Source of the DNA: Lihuaxuella thermophila
Lineage (GTDB): Bacteria > Bacillota > Bacilli > Thermoactinomycetales > Thermoactinomycetaceae
NCBI RefSeq assembly: GCF_900110165.1
Contig: NZ_FOCQ01000011.1
Span: 62,001 to 126,000, forward strand
Direction of reading: 5' to 3'
Length of the DNA stretch: 64,000 nt
The notes beneath the pieces were generated by a model, which was given only the letters and a program-made list of their open reading frames with translations, was not told where the DNA came from and made no database searches. Below are positions 35,251 to 44,074 of this stretch, one piece after another. The position numbers and the translations under genes were made by a program. The stretch's first letter is position 1, and every line of letters begins with the position of its first letter.

Positions 35251-36540
35251 TTAAATCGGGCGGACAAGAGAAGCGGCAAACCGATCCCAGTTAAAATGCT
35301 CTTTCATCCGCCTGTTGACATCTTCCGGCTTGAGTTCTTCCAACAAGGGAATGATTCGGAACAGATCTGTTTCGTTGAATCGGTAACCGGTAAATTGATT
35401 GGCGATCCACTCCGGTGAGTTCAGGTATCGGAGATTGGAGCCGATTTTTTTCTTGCGGATTCTTTCGAACTCTGCTGTGGAAATGCCCCGCTCCATCAGC
35501 GGAGGAATTTCCGTTTGAAAGCGTTCCAGCAAGCGGTCCGGGTCCGGAGTATCCCCGCCGATCATGGAAAAACCGTACCCTTTTTCCAGCGTGTAATCGA
35601 AACCAAAATGATCATCGATCAAACCGTCATCGTAAAGGGACTGATACAGTTCAGAACTCGGGCCGATCAGTGCTTCGAGGACAATTTCCGTGGCCAGCTC
35701 CTGCTTTAATAGCGACTCACCCGTATGGCCAACAGCCGACTTCCCTTCTTTAAAACCGAATAAACATTTGGAAATACCCACGCTCAGCCTAGTTTCTTTT
35801 CGCTTCTCAGCCACTTCATCCGGCTCCTCTTCAAAGAAGCGTTGAATTTCAGGCTGCTCGCGGAAATTTTTAGCCGCTTGGTTTTCCTTGACCAGATTCA
35901 TCATCGCTTCAGGATCGACGGGTCCAACGATAAAGAACAGCATGTTGCTGGGATGGTAGAACGTTTCATAGCAGGTGTACAAAGTTTCTTTTGTGATCTT
36001 GGCAATGGATTCGACCGTCCCCGCGATATCGATTTTCACGGGATGCTTCTGATACATCGCTTCAATCAGGCCGAAATAAGACCGCCAGTCGGGATTATCA
36101 TCATACATGCGAATTTCCTGCCCGATGATTCCTTTTTCTTTTTCCACGTTCTGGTCAGTAAAATAGGGGCTTTGCACAAAATTGAGCAGGGTGGTTACAT
36201 TTTTCTCCACATTTTCGGTACAGGAAAACAGATAAGCCGTACGCGTAAAAGTGGTAAAAGCATTCGCCGATGCCCCTTGGCGGGCAAACTCCTGAAAAAC
36301 GTCTTCCCCTGTTTCTTGTTCAAACATCTTGTGTTCCAAAAAATGGGCAATCCCATCCGGAACGGTTATTTTTTCTTTTCCGGGAACCTGGAAACAGTTG
36401 TCGATGGAACCGTATTTGGTAGTGAACGTCGCATAAGTTTTGCTGAAGTCCGGTTTGGGAAGGATATACACTTCCAAGCCGTTGGGTAATTGCTCAAAGT
36501 ACAGGCTTTCTTGAAGCTGCTGATGCTCAATTTTTTGCAT
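35251..36540 (-). CDS. ymfH: M16-type peptidase-like YmfH, EF-P modification associated
   Basis: A 429-residue M16 protein with the HxxEH zinc motif HFLEHKMF (His66, Glu69, His70) and a downstream Glu near residue 145 (KGIIGQEIRMYDD). It is the catalytic-looking member of the YmfF/YmfH pair, which resembles the PqqF/pitrilysin branch. In B. subtilis this operon is linked to EF-P 5-aminopentanol modification. Its ATG overlaps the 3' end of ymfF by 14 bases. Confidence 0.9.
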   Translation of the reverse strand: MQKIEHQQLQESLYFEQLPNGLEVYILPKPDFSKTYATFTTKYGSIDNCFQVPGKEKITVPDGIAHFLEHKMFEQETGEDVFQEFARQGASANAFTTFTRTAYLFSCTENVEKNVTTLLNFVQSPYFTDQNVEKEKGIIGQEIRMYDDNPDWRSYFGLIEAMYQKHPVKIDIAGTVESIAKITKETLYTCYETFYHPSNMLFFIVGPVDPEAMMNLVKENQAAKNFREQPEIQRFFEEEPDEVAEKRKETRLSVGISKCLFGFKEGKSAVGHTGESLLKQELATEIVLEALIGPSSELYQSLYDDGLIDDHFGFDYTLEKGYGFSMIGGDTPDPDRLLERFQTEIPPLMERGISTAEFERIRKKKIGSNLRYLNSPEWIANQFTGYRFNETDLFRIIPLLEELKPEDVNRRMKEHFNWDRFAASLVRPI

Positions 36541-37825
36541 CGGTGCTCCCCCCTTGATCCCGTAAAAAATAGATGGTGTCCAATTGGACCTTTTCCGCTA
36601 CCCGCCGGATCTCTTCTTTGCCGGTTTGGTTGATCTCTTCAAGCAGTTGATCGAGAGTGCGCTCTCTTCCGCTTAACACGGAGTGGTAGTGGAAGTTGAT
36701 CAGATCGAACGAACGGTCTTGCTGTTCTCGCAATTGGTTGGAGAGGGTGGCTTTGGTTTGTTCCAATTCTTTATCACTAATCTCTCCTTGTTTCATCGCT
36801 TCCAATTGCTGTTTAATAATTTCCACGGCCCGATCATAATTCCCGATCTCAATTCCGGATTGTATCGTCAAAATCCCCTTGTGGCTTTCAATCCGGGAGG
36901 AAGCGTAATAAGCGAGGCTCGCCTTTTCACGGACATTGATGAACAACTTTGAATGAGGGAACCCTCCTAAAACCCCGTTATACATCAAGAGAGCCGGATA
37001 ATCGGGGTCCTGTATGGTAATCTGGGTGCGACAGCCCATATTTAATTTCCCTTGTTTTACATCTAAACGGTCTACGACCTCTTTCACTTCTTTTCCCGCC
37101 CGGGTGACTGGTGATCCCGGGATGCTCTTCCGCTTTCCTTCCGTATGGATCTGCAGGTTTTTCGTTAACAACTTGACTACTTCATCCGGAGAGACATTGC
37201 CCACACAATAAAAGTCGATAGGGCAGGAATCCATCACTTCACGATAATATGTATACAAATTTTGGGCATTGATGGCTGGCAAATCGTCTACCCTGCCGTG
37301 ATTAAACAAGGCAAATGGTTCATTTTCACACATGGCTTCAATCATTCGCTGGGCGGCGTAACGGATTTTGTCATCCTGTAAACTTTCAATTTTTTGTTTA
37401 AGATTTTTCTTTTCTGCCTGCACAAACGAATCCTTAAATCCGCCGTTCTCACTGAGCGGTCGGGTTAATATTTCGCTAAAAAATGCCAATCCTTCACTTA
37501 ACAAGGATTTTCTTTCTTTTAAATATTGTTCATTGGCAATTTCCATCCCCAATTGGATGATATGGCGCTCCCCTCTTTTGAACACATCGCCAAACAGAGT
37601 GGCTCCATACATTTCGTCCAATCTTCGTTTCAGATCCAACGTTGAGGGATAAGTTACCGTCCCCCTTTGCAAAACGCTCGGCAACAGTGCGGTTTTCGTT
37701 ACCGTGCCCGGCGCCAGTTCCTGTTGAATCAAAACAGCCAGCGTGGTTGTTTTAAATTTTGTGGTGGGACAAATGTGAACACGTATATTCCCAATCGATC
37801 GGGTTTCAAATCGAGCATGCGTCAC
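36527..37825 (-). CDS. ymfF: M16-type peptidase-like YmfF (inactive partner), EF-P modification associated
   Basis: A 432-residue M16 family protein that lacks HxxEH: the matching place reads LPSVLQRGTVTYPSTL. It is therefore likely the non-catalytic half of a heterodimer with YmfH, as in other M16B pairs. The frame opens with a GTG at 37834 only 2 bases after AAGGAG; the next in-frame GTG at 37825 is 10 bases from it, so I use that one. The call rests on the pair architecture and synteny. Confidence 0.85.
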   Translation of the reverse strand: MTHARFETRSIGNIRVHICPTTKFKTTTLAVLIQQELAPGTVTKTALLPSVLQRGTVTYPSTLDLKRRLDEMYGATLFGDVFKRGERHIIQLGMEIANEQYLKERKSLLSEGLAFFSEILTRPLSENGGFKDSFVQAEKKNLKQKIESLQDDKIRYAAQRMIEAMCENEPFALFNHGRVDDLPAINAQNLYTYYREVMDSCPIDFYCVGNVSPDEVVKLLTKNLQIHTEGKRKSIPGSPVTRAGKEVKEVVDRLDVKQGKLNMGCRTQITIQDPDYPALLMYNGVLGGFPHSKLFINVREKASLAYYASSRIESHKGILTIQSGIEIGNYDRAVEIIKQQLEAMKQGEISDKELEQTKATLSNQLREQQDRSFDLINFHYHSVLSGRERTLDQLLEEINQTGKEEIRRVAEKVQLDTIYFLRDQGGSTDAKN

Positions 37826-37930
37826 GTTTGACACTCTCCTTTAATATGTGCCAATATATTTACCATTATAGACCAATTCAAAGCCGTTGGAAACGCGGGT
37901 TCCTATATACTTATTATGACCAAACAGCCG

Positions 37931-37965
37931 AAAAAACCTCTGCAAACCAGGTGCAGAGGTTTTTC
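37931..37965 (-). terminator. Intrinsic terminator after the downstream BMP lipoprotein gene
   Basis: Stem AACCTCTGCA/TGCAGAGGTT followed by a T run on the minus strand. Confidence 0.85.
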
Positions 37966-37978
37966 AAAATAAGCATAT

Positions 37979-39028
37979 TCACCTCATGAACTCTGTTAGT
38001 TCTTGAGCGGTGGCTGGAACACGGATCTCTCCGTTGGCAATTTTGTTTTTATATTCCTCCACTCTTTTCAACACTTCCGGTGTGACATGCTGGCGGGTGT
38101 TTTCAGAGATCCCCACACCGTTTTCTTTTAAGCCATACTTGATTTCTTTTCCCGGTTCATGTTTGCGTTCTTTGATCGCTTTTGTCACATTGAAAACGGC
38201 TACATCCACCCGCTTGATCATAGAAGTGAGCGTATGATCGGGTGCGAGCCGGGATTGATCCATGTCGACGCCGATTGCCCAATATTTCCCTTTTTGCCTC
38301 GTTTTCACTTCATCAAATAGCCCTTTACCCACTCCGCCGGAAGCGTGGTAGATGATATCTGCTCCCCCGTTATACATATTTTGCGCCAGCGAACGCCCTT
38401 TGGTAGCATCAGTAAAACTTTCCGCATAGGCTACCTGAACCGTTGCTTTTGGATTCACTGCGTAAACGCCCGCGCGATAACCGGTTTCGAACTTCTTGAT
38501 CAACGGAGAACTGATCCCTCCGATAAATCCGACTTTATTCGTTTTTGTCGTCAAACCGGCAATCACCCCCGCCAGAAAGGAGCCCTCTTCTTCTTTAAAG
38601 GTAACGGCTGTAACGTTATTGGGAATCTCGCCCCCCAGGTTGCTGTCTACAATTCCAAACTGAGAATCGGGAAATTGACGGGCCACCTCGGGAATCGCTT
38701 TATCAAACTTAAACCCGACACCCCAGATGATATCGCGCTTTTCACGGGCAAACCTCGTCAGGTTTGGGATATAATCTTCATCACGCTTAGACTCCAATGC
38801 CTTAATGTCCGCATCCAATTCCCTTTTCGCCCGTTTCATTCCTTCCCAGGCGGTTTGGTTAAAGGACTCGTCATTCAATCCGCCTGTATCCGTCACCATC
38901 CCGACAGTAAATTGATTCCCTTTATTTCCTTCCGTCGGTTTGTCTCCCTGTTGTTTGGGCGGTGTACAACCGAAGGCTGAGAGCAGCATAAGGGACAGGA
39001 CCAGGGCGGCCCATCGTTTTCTTTTCAT
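37979..39028 (-). CDS. BMP-family substrate-binding lipoprotein, second copy
   Basis: A 349-residue basic membrane protein (Med/NupN) family binding protein. Signal sequence with a lipobox-like FGC (Cys about 24), then FTVGMVTDTGGLNDESFNQ. It is very similar to the gene at 42886-43920 across whole blocks (SFTDATKGRSLAQNMYNGGADI, GVDMDQSRLAPDHTLTSMIKRVDVAVF). The ATG at 39028 follows GAGGGGG. It lies just downstream of the permease genes behind a terminator, so it is a duplicated binding protein for the same or a related nucleoside. Confidence 0.9.
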   Translation of the reverse strand: MKRKRWAALVLSLMLLSAFGCTPPKQQGDKPTEGNKGNQFTVGMVTDTGGLNDESFNQTAWEGMKRAKRELDADIKALESKRDEDYIPNLTRFAREKRDIIWGVGFKFDKAIPEVARQFPDSQFGIVDSNLGGEIPNNVTAVTFKEEEGSFLAGVIAGLTTKTNKVGFIGGISSPLIKKFETGYRAGVYAVNPKATVQVAYAESFTDATKGRSLAQNMYNGGADIIYHASGGVGKGLFDEVKTRQKGKYWAIGVDMDQSRLAPDHTLTSMIKRVDVAVFNVTKAIKERKHEPGKEIKYGLKENGVGISENTRQHVTPEVLKRVEEYKNKIANGEIRVPATAQELTEFMR

Positions 39029-39096
39029 CCAAAAATACCCCCTCTGATAAAACGGAAATAGGATTGTGATCATAGTATGGCCGAAAAGCATAAAAA

Positions 39097-39126
39097 AACC
39101 TTGACTGAAATCAGCCAAGGTTTTCT
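39097..39126 (-). terminator. Intrinsic terminator after the permease genes
   Basis: Stem AACCTTG.CTGA/TCAG.CAAGGTT and seven T on the minus strand, between nupQ and the second lipoprotein gene. Confidence 0.8.
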
Positions 39127-39135
39127 AGAAACGGG

Positions 39136-40071
39136 TTAACGGCTCCCTTTTTCATACGGTTTACCGATTGCCGCCGGAGCTTCTGCACGGCCGACAAATC
39201 CGGCCAGCGCCAAGATGGTTAATACATAAGGCAACATATTCAGCACTTCGCTGGGCAGATATTGGGTCAATCCATAAAGCTGTCCGGTTAGGGAAAGAGC
39301 CACGGCGAAACCGAAAAAGACAGCGGCACCGAGCACACCATACGGTCTCCATTTACCGAAAATCAGGGCAGCTAAGGCGATAAATCCTTGTCCCGCCACC
39401 GTCGACTGGTTGAATTCACTTCCGATGGAAATGGAGAGAGCAGCTCCTCCGATGGCTGCCAGAGCTCCGCTGATGATTACCGCCATGTATCGCATGAGAA
39501 TTACGCTGACACCGGCGGTTTCCGCAGCCTGCGGGTGCTCTCCGACCGCGCGGAGCCTCATTCCGAACGGTGTGCGATAAAGGATAAAAGAACTGACAAG
39601 TACGAGGATCACAGCAATATAGGTGGTTGGAAAAGCATGAAACAGGGACGGGCCGATCACCGGTATTTGACTTAATCCCGGGATGGCCACCTCTTCCAGT
39701 TTATCAGGGACGACCGGTGTTTGTGCCGCACCGTCGTAAAACCGCTTCACCAGGTAAACGGACAAACCCAGTGCCAGAAAGTTAAGAGCCACACCACTTA
39801 CGACTTGATCCGCTTTAAAAGTGATGGAAGCAATGGCATGAGGAAGAGCTAAAATCATTCCGGAAACCACAGCCGCTAAGAGACCCATCCACGCATTCCC
39901 GGTGACAATGGTAACCACCGCAGCCGTGAATGCCCCAATCGTCATCAATCCCTCCAACGCGATATTGACGACTCCGGATCTCTCCGAAAACAGCCCGCCC
40001 AATCCTGCCAAGATCAGCGGAGTTGAGTACAACACCGTTGTATTTAAGATATTAGTCAAGGTTTCGAGCAA
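39136..40071 (-). CDS. nupQ: ABC transporter permease, nucleoside import (NupQ-like)
   Basis: A 311-residue permease with about eight membrane helices, of the BPD_transp_2 type (GLGGLFSERSGVVNIALEGLM, RAVGEHPQAAETAGVS). It pairs with the permease upstream. Start is a TTG at 40071 with GGAGGGG upstream, and it overlaps nupP by 20 bases. The call to nucleosides comes from the companion NupN-type lipoprotein and gene order; xylose or other sugar types are less likely. Confidence 0.9.
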   Translation of the reverse strand: MLETLTNILNTTVLYSTPLILAGLGGLFSERSGVVNIALEGLMTIGAFTAAVVTIVTGNAWMGLLAAVVSGMILALPHAIASITFKADQVVSGVALNFLALGLSVYLVKRFYDGAAQTPVVPDKLEEVAIPGLSQIPVIGPSLFHAFPTTYIAVILVLVSSFILYRTPFGMRLRAVGEHPQAAETAGVSVILMRYMAVIISGALAAIGGAALSISIGSEFNQSTVAGQGFIALAALIFGKWRPYGVLGAAVFFGFAVALSLTGQLYGLTQYLPSEVLNMLPYVLTILALAGFVGRAEAPAAIGKPYEKGSR

Positions 40072-41137
40072 GATGTCTTCCCCTCCTTCTCCTGAAGAAA
40101 AGATCGACCAGCGGACCTGAAATGTTGGCCGCTACAAACAAGATGATCGCTGCGAAGACAACCCGGATGACTTCAAACGGCACTCCTGCTTCGAATTGCA
40201 TATTGCCGCCGCCATAGGTGAGTACGCCAAACAGAACGGATGACAGAATCACACCCAGCGGCGTATTGGCTCCCAAAAGCGCCACGGCGATTCCGTCAAA
40301 ACCGACGCCCGTAAAGGCAGCCTGAATGGAGTGATACCCCGCGGTACCGAGCAATTCCGAAGCACCGGCAAAACCGGCAAACAAACCGCTGATCATCATG
40401 GACAATATGATGTTTCGCTTCACGCTCATCCCTGCATACTCCGAGGCGAGCGGGTTATGGCCGACCGCCCTCAGCTCGTACCCCAGTTTGGTTTTCCAAA
40501 GCAGATAAAACATAAACAAGGCCATGGCCAACGCCAAAAAGATACCCAAATGAATGCGGGAACCGCCAAAAAGCTGAGACAAAAAGTCGACGCGAAGCGA
40601 AGCGGAATCGGGAATTTTCGGAGTCGAGTCCGAACCTTCCGTCAGCCATTTGCGGATCATCACGTTGGACAAGTTAAGGGCGATAAAGTTCATCATAATC
40701 GAAATGATAACCTCATGAACCCCGCGGGTCGCCTTGAGCAGACCGGGAACCGCTGCCCATAGTGCACCGGCAAGCCCGCCGGCGATTACAGCCACCACCG
40801 CATGCAGTACAGGAGGGAGTCCCAACTTCAATCCTACGATGACAGCGGCCAATTGCCCTACAATAAACTGACCCTCGACCCCGATATTAAACAAACCGGT
40901 CCGGAAAGCAAGAGCAACAGCCAATCCCGTCAGAATCAGCGGCGTAATCGTCCGGATACTTTCCCCTAAATCATACGGCTGCAAGAGGGCACTCGCAAAT
41001 AATGCCCGATAAGCCAAAACAGGATCATACCCGGCAGCCATCATCATGATGGCTCCAACCAGCATTCCCAAAACGATGGAGATCAGGGAAGTGGCGAACG
41101 TCGATGTTTTGTTTACCCGTGATAAGATTTGCTGCAT
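40052..41137 (-). CDS. nupP: ABC transporter permease, nucleoside import (NupP-like)
   Basis: A 361-residue permease with about nine to ten membrane helices (TGLFNIGVEGQFIVGQ, RAVGHNPLASEYAGMSV). It starts directly after nupO (ATG next to its stop) with AGGAGGTG upstream. Together with NupQ it forms the membrane channel. Confidence 0.9.
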   Translation of the reverse strand: MQQILSRVNKTSTFATSLISIVLGMLVGAIMMMAAGYDPVLAYRALFASALLQPYDLGESIRTITPLILTGLAVALAFRTGLFNIGVEGQFIVGQLAAVIVGLKLGLPPVLHAVVAVIAGGLAGALWAAVPGLLKATRGVHEVIISIMMNFIALNLSNVMIRKWLTEGSDSTPKIPDSASLRVDFLSQLFGGSRIHLGIFLALAMALFMFYLLWKTKLGYELRAVGHNPLASEYAGMSVKRNIILSMMISGLFAGFAGASELLGTAGYHSIQAAFTGVGFDGIAVALLGANTPLGVILSSVLFGVLTYGGGNMQFEAGVPFEVIRVVFAAIILFVAANISGPLVDLFFRRRRGRHLARNLD

Positions 41138-42661
41138 TTATCCACTCACCTCCTCTTGAATCACACGTCCCGCCATCAGGAGTCCCAGTTCCTCTTCGGT
41201 CGTTTTCTGCGGATCAACCCAGCCCACGATACGGCCGCCATTGATCACAGCCACACGATCACTTAATTTCATGATTTCATCCAACTCCAGAGAGACCAGC
41301 AGCACGGCTTTTCCTTTATCCCTCTGTTCCACCAGACGACGATGAATGAACTCGATCGCTCCCACGTCCAATCCGCGGGTTGGTTGGGCTGCGATCAGCA
41401 AGTCGGGATCACGATCCACTTCCCGGGCGATAATCGCTTTTTGCTGATTTCCTCCTGACAGCGCACGAATCGGGGTGTGCTCATCCGGAGTGCGGACATC
41501 AAATTCTTCAATCAACCGTTTCGCATATTGATCCACTTCGGCAAACTGGATCGCCCAGCCTTTGGAAAACGGAGGTTGATAATACGATTGCAACACCATG
41601 TTCTCACTGACGGTAAAATCCAAAACCAAGCCTCGTTTATGCCGGTCTTCCGGAATATGCCCCACTCCGGCCTCCGTCACTTTCCGCGGTTTAAAATGAG
41701 TAATATCCCGGTTTTTCAGCTGAATCATCCCGGATTTTACCGGACGCAGACCTGTGATCGCTTCGATCAGTTCGGTCTGCCCGTTTCCGTCGACTCCTGC
41801 CAGTCCCACAATTTCCCCGGCACGAACTTCCAGATCCAATCCTTTCAGCGCCTCGATCCCCCTGTTTCCTTCGACCACCAAATTTTTCACCGTTAACACC
41901 GGCTCCCCGGGGGTGGCTTCTTTTTTGTTCACCGTGAAGGATACCTCACGACCTACCATCAAGGCGGCCAATTGTTTTTCATTCGTTTCCGAAACGTTCA
42001 GGGTTTGAATCACTTTCCCCCGCCGGATTACGGTGACCCGGTCACAAGCGGCCATGATTTCCTTCAACTTGTGCGTGATAAAAATGATCGTTTTCCCTTC
42101 TTTGACCAAATTACGCATAATCTCAATCAGTTCATCGATCTCTTGGGGTGTCAATACCGCCGTCGGCTCGTCAAAAATCAATGTGTCCGCACCACGGTAG
42201 AGTGTTTTTAAAATTTCTACGCGCTGCTGCATGCCAACGGAAATCTCTGAAATCTTTGCGGTCGGGTCAACGCGGAGCCCGTAACGATCGGACAGTTCCT
42301 GGATCTGGCGTTCCGCTTTTTTATAATCGATCATTCCGCGTTTGCTGCGCTCGTCCCCCAAGATGATATTTTCTGTGACAGTGAAGGGTTGAACCAGCAT
42401 GAAATGCTGGTGAACCATTCCGATCCCCAATTTGTTGGCCATCGTCGGACCCGTAATGGTCACCGGTTTCTCTTTGATGAAAATCTCCCCTTCATCCGGC
42501 TGGTACAACCCAAACAAGATATTCATCAACGTGGATTTCCCGGCTCCGTTTTCTCCGAGCAGAGCGTGTATTTCCCCCTGTTTGACCGTCAAATGAATGT
42601 TGTCATTGGCGACAATTCCAGGGAAACGTTTGGTAATCCCTCTCATTTCAACTACATTCAC
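41138..42661 (-). CDS. nupO: ABC transporter ATP-binding protein with two ATPase domains (NupO-like)
   Basis: A 507-residue protein with two ABC domains. The first has Walker A GENGAGKST (about 36-44), Q-loop and ISVGMQQRVEILKTLYRGADTLIFDEPTAV. The second is degenerate at Walker A (GVDGNGQTELIEA) but has LSGGNQQKAIIAREV. The Walker B region reads LLIAAQPTRGLD with Gln in place of the catalytic Glu. This asymmetry is normal for the sugar/nucleoside class. Start is GTG after GGGGGGAG. Confidence 0.93.
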   Translation of the reverse strand: MNVVEMRGITKRFPGIVANDNIHLTVKQGEIHALLGENGAGKSTLMNILFGLYQPDEGEIFIKEKPVTITGPTMANKLGIGMVHQHFMLVQPFTVTENIILGDERSKRGMIDYKKAERQIQELSDRYGLRVDPTAKISEISVGMQQRVEILKTLYRGADTLIFDEPTAVLTPQEIDELIEIMRNLVKEGKTIIFITHKLKEIMAACDRVTVIRRGKVIQTLNVSETNEKQLAALMVGREVSFTVNKKEATPGEPVLTVKNLVVEGNRGIEALKGLDLEVRAGEIVGLAGVDGNGQTELIEAITGLRPVKSGMIQLKNRDITHFKPRKVTEAGVGHIPEDRHKRGLVLDFTVSENMVLQSYYQPPFSKGWAIQFAEVDQYAKRLIEEFDVRTPDEHTPIRALSGGNQQKAIIAREVDRDPDLLIAAQPTRGLDVGAIEFIHRRLVEQRDKGKAVLLVSLELDEIMKLSDRVAVINGGRIVGWVDPQKTTEEELGLLMAGRVIQEEVSG

Positions 42662-42850
42662 AGATCTCCCCCCTTAATGGATAGTCCATGTCACTTCCGA
42701 CCTACGGTTATCCGATGATGGTGATTAATTTCAAGCGATTTCCTTAATTCAGTGGTAAAATGCCAACTCAAAATTATGTTTGCCAAAAACGGGATAAACA
42801 TGATTCAGATTAAACCGTGCACCCATCATCCGGCGGAAAACGGATTGCCA

Positions 42851-42879
42851 AAAAAAAGGCTAGCGGCAATGCTAGCCTC
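42851..42879 (-). terminator. Intrinsic terminator between nupN and nupO
   Basis: Stem GGCTAGC/GCTAGCC followed by seven T. It probably lets the binding protein be made in excess over the transporter. Confidence 0.85.
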
Positions 42880-42885
42880 TTTCTC

Positions 42886-43920
42886 TTACTTGGTCAAAAA
42901 TTGGTTAAGCTCTTCTTCGGTTTTGGGTACTTTAATCTCGCCGTTGATGATTTTTTGCTTAAACTCATCCACTTTTTTGAGAACATCGGCAGGCACGTGT
43001 TTGCTCGTGGTTTCAGCAAGTCCAACTCCGTTCTCTTTTAAGCCCAGTTCCACTTGCTTTCCGGGTTGCAACTTACCTTCTTTCAGTTCTTTCGTTATTT
43101 CGAACACAGCCACGTCTACCCGTTTGATCATGGAGCTGAGCGTGTGATCCGGAGCCAGAGCGGATTGGTCCATATCTACGCCAATCGCCCAAAATTTGCC
43201 TTTCTCACGGGTTTTTACTTCATCAAACAAGCCTTTGCCGACGCCTCCGGCCGCGTGGAAGATAACGTCAACTCCGTTATTGTACATGCTTTGTGCCAGC
43301 GACCGGCCTTTGGTGGCATCGGTAAAGCTTTCCGCATAAGCCACTTGAACGGTTGCTTTCGGGTTTGCCGCATGTACACCCGCCCGATATCCGGCTTCAA
43401 ACTTCTTGATCAAAGGCGAGCTGATTCCGCCGATAAAGCCCACTTTGTTGGTTTTTGTCGTCAGCCCGGCGAGCACTCCCATCAGGAAGGAGCCTTCTTC
43501 TTCCTTAAAGGTGACTGCCGTCACGTTATCCGGAATCTTTCCGCCCAGATTGCTGTCAACAATCCCGAATTTGGCGTTTGGAAATTGGCTGGCTACTTCT
43601 GGAATCGCTTTCTCAAATTTGAATCCGACCGCCCAGGTAATATCGCGGCCATCACGGGCAAACTTGGTCAGATTGGGCACATAGTCCTCATCGCGCTTCG
43701 ATTCCAGCGCTTTGATTTCTGCACCCAACTCATTTTTCGTCCGTTTAATGCCTTCCCAAGCCGTCTGGTTGAAAGACTCGTCGTTTAAGCCGCCGGTATC
43801 GGTAACCATACCCACCGTAAATCCGGAGTCTGCTTTCCCGCCGTTTTGCTGTCCGCCGCATCCGACGGCCAAAACCAATACAGCGGACAATAGCAAAGCG
43901 ACCCATGATGTTTTGTTCAT
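42886..43920 (-). CDS. nupN: BMP-family substrate-binding lipoprotein (NupN-like)
   Basis: A 344-residue lipoprotein. Signal sequence MNKTSWVALLLSAVLVLAVGC, Cys about 21, then the BMP domain FTVGMVTDTGGLNDESFNQTAWEG. It delivers purine nucleosides to the NupOPQ transporter in related organisms. ATG at 43920 is 8 bases after GGGGGAGG; an upstream ATG at 43926 is too close to that site. It is followed by a terminator, then the ATPase gene. Confidence 0.9.
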   Translation of the reverse strand: MNKTSWVALLLSAVLVLAVGCGGQQNGGKADSGFTVGMVTDTGGLNDESFNQTAWEGIKRTKNELGAEIKALESKRDEDYVPNLTKFARDGRDITWAVGFKFEKAIPEVASQFPNAKFGIVDSNLGGKIPDNVTAVTFKEEEGSFLMGVLAGLTTKTNKVGFIGGISSPLIKKFEAGYRAGVHAANPKATVQVAYAESFTDATKGRSLAQSMYNNGVDVIFHAAGGVGKGLFDEVKTREKGKFWAIGVDMDQSALAPDHTLSSMIKRVDVAVFEITKELKEGKLQPGKQVELGLKENGVGLAETTSKHVPADVLKKVDEFKQKIINGEIKVPKTEEELNQFLTK

Positions 43921-44003
43921 GGACATGTCCTCCCCCTTGATGTCTGTATTTTTTCTGCGAATGTCAGGGGATTGGTCGGTCAAAAACAGATGAATTAGAC
44001 CAT

Positions 44004-44040
44004 TTAAGAACCGAAAACAGAGTCTCGTCCCGGTTCTTAA
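44004..44040. repeat. Inverted repeat between spoIIIE and nupN
   Basis: Ten-base arms TTAAGAACCG/CGGTTCTTAA separated by 17 bases. There is no T run after it. It may be a poor terminator of spoIIIE or an operator for nupN. Confidence 0.45.
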
Positions 44041-44074
44041 ACCTTCCCCTCCAATGTTATACCACTTGTTTGTC

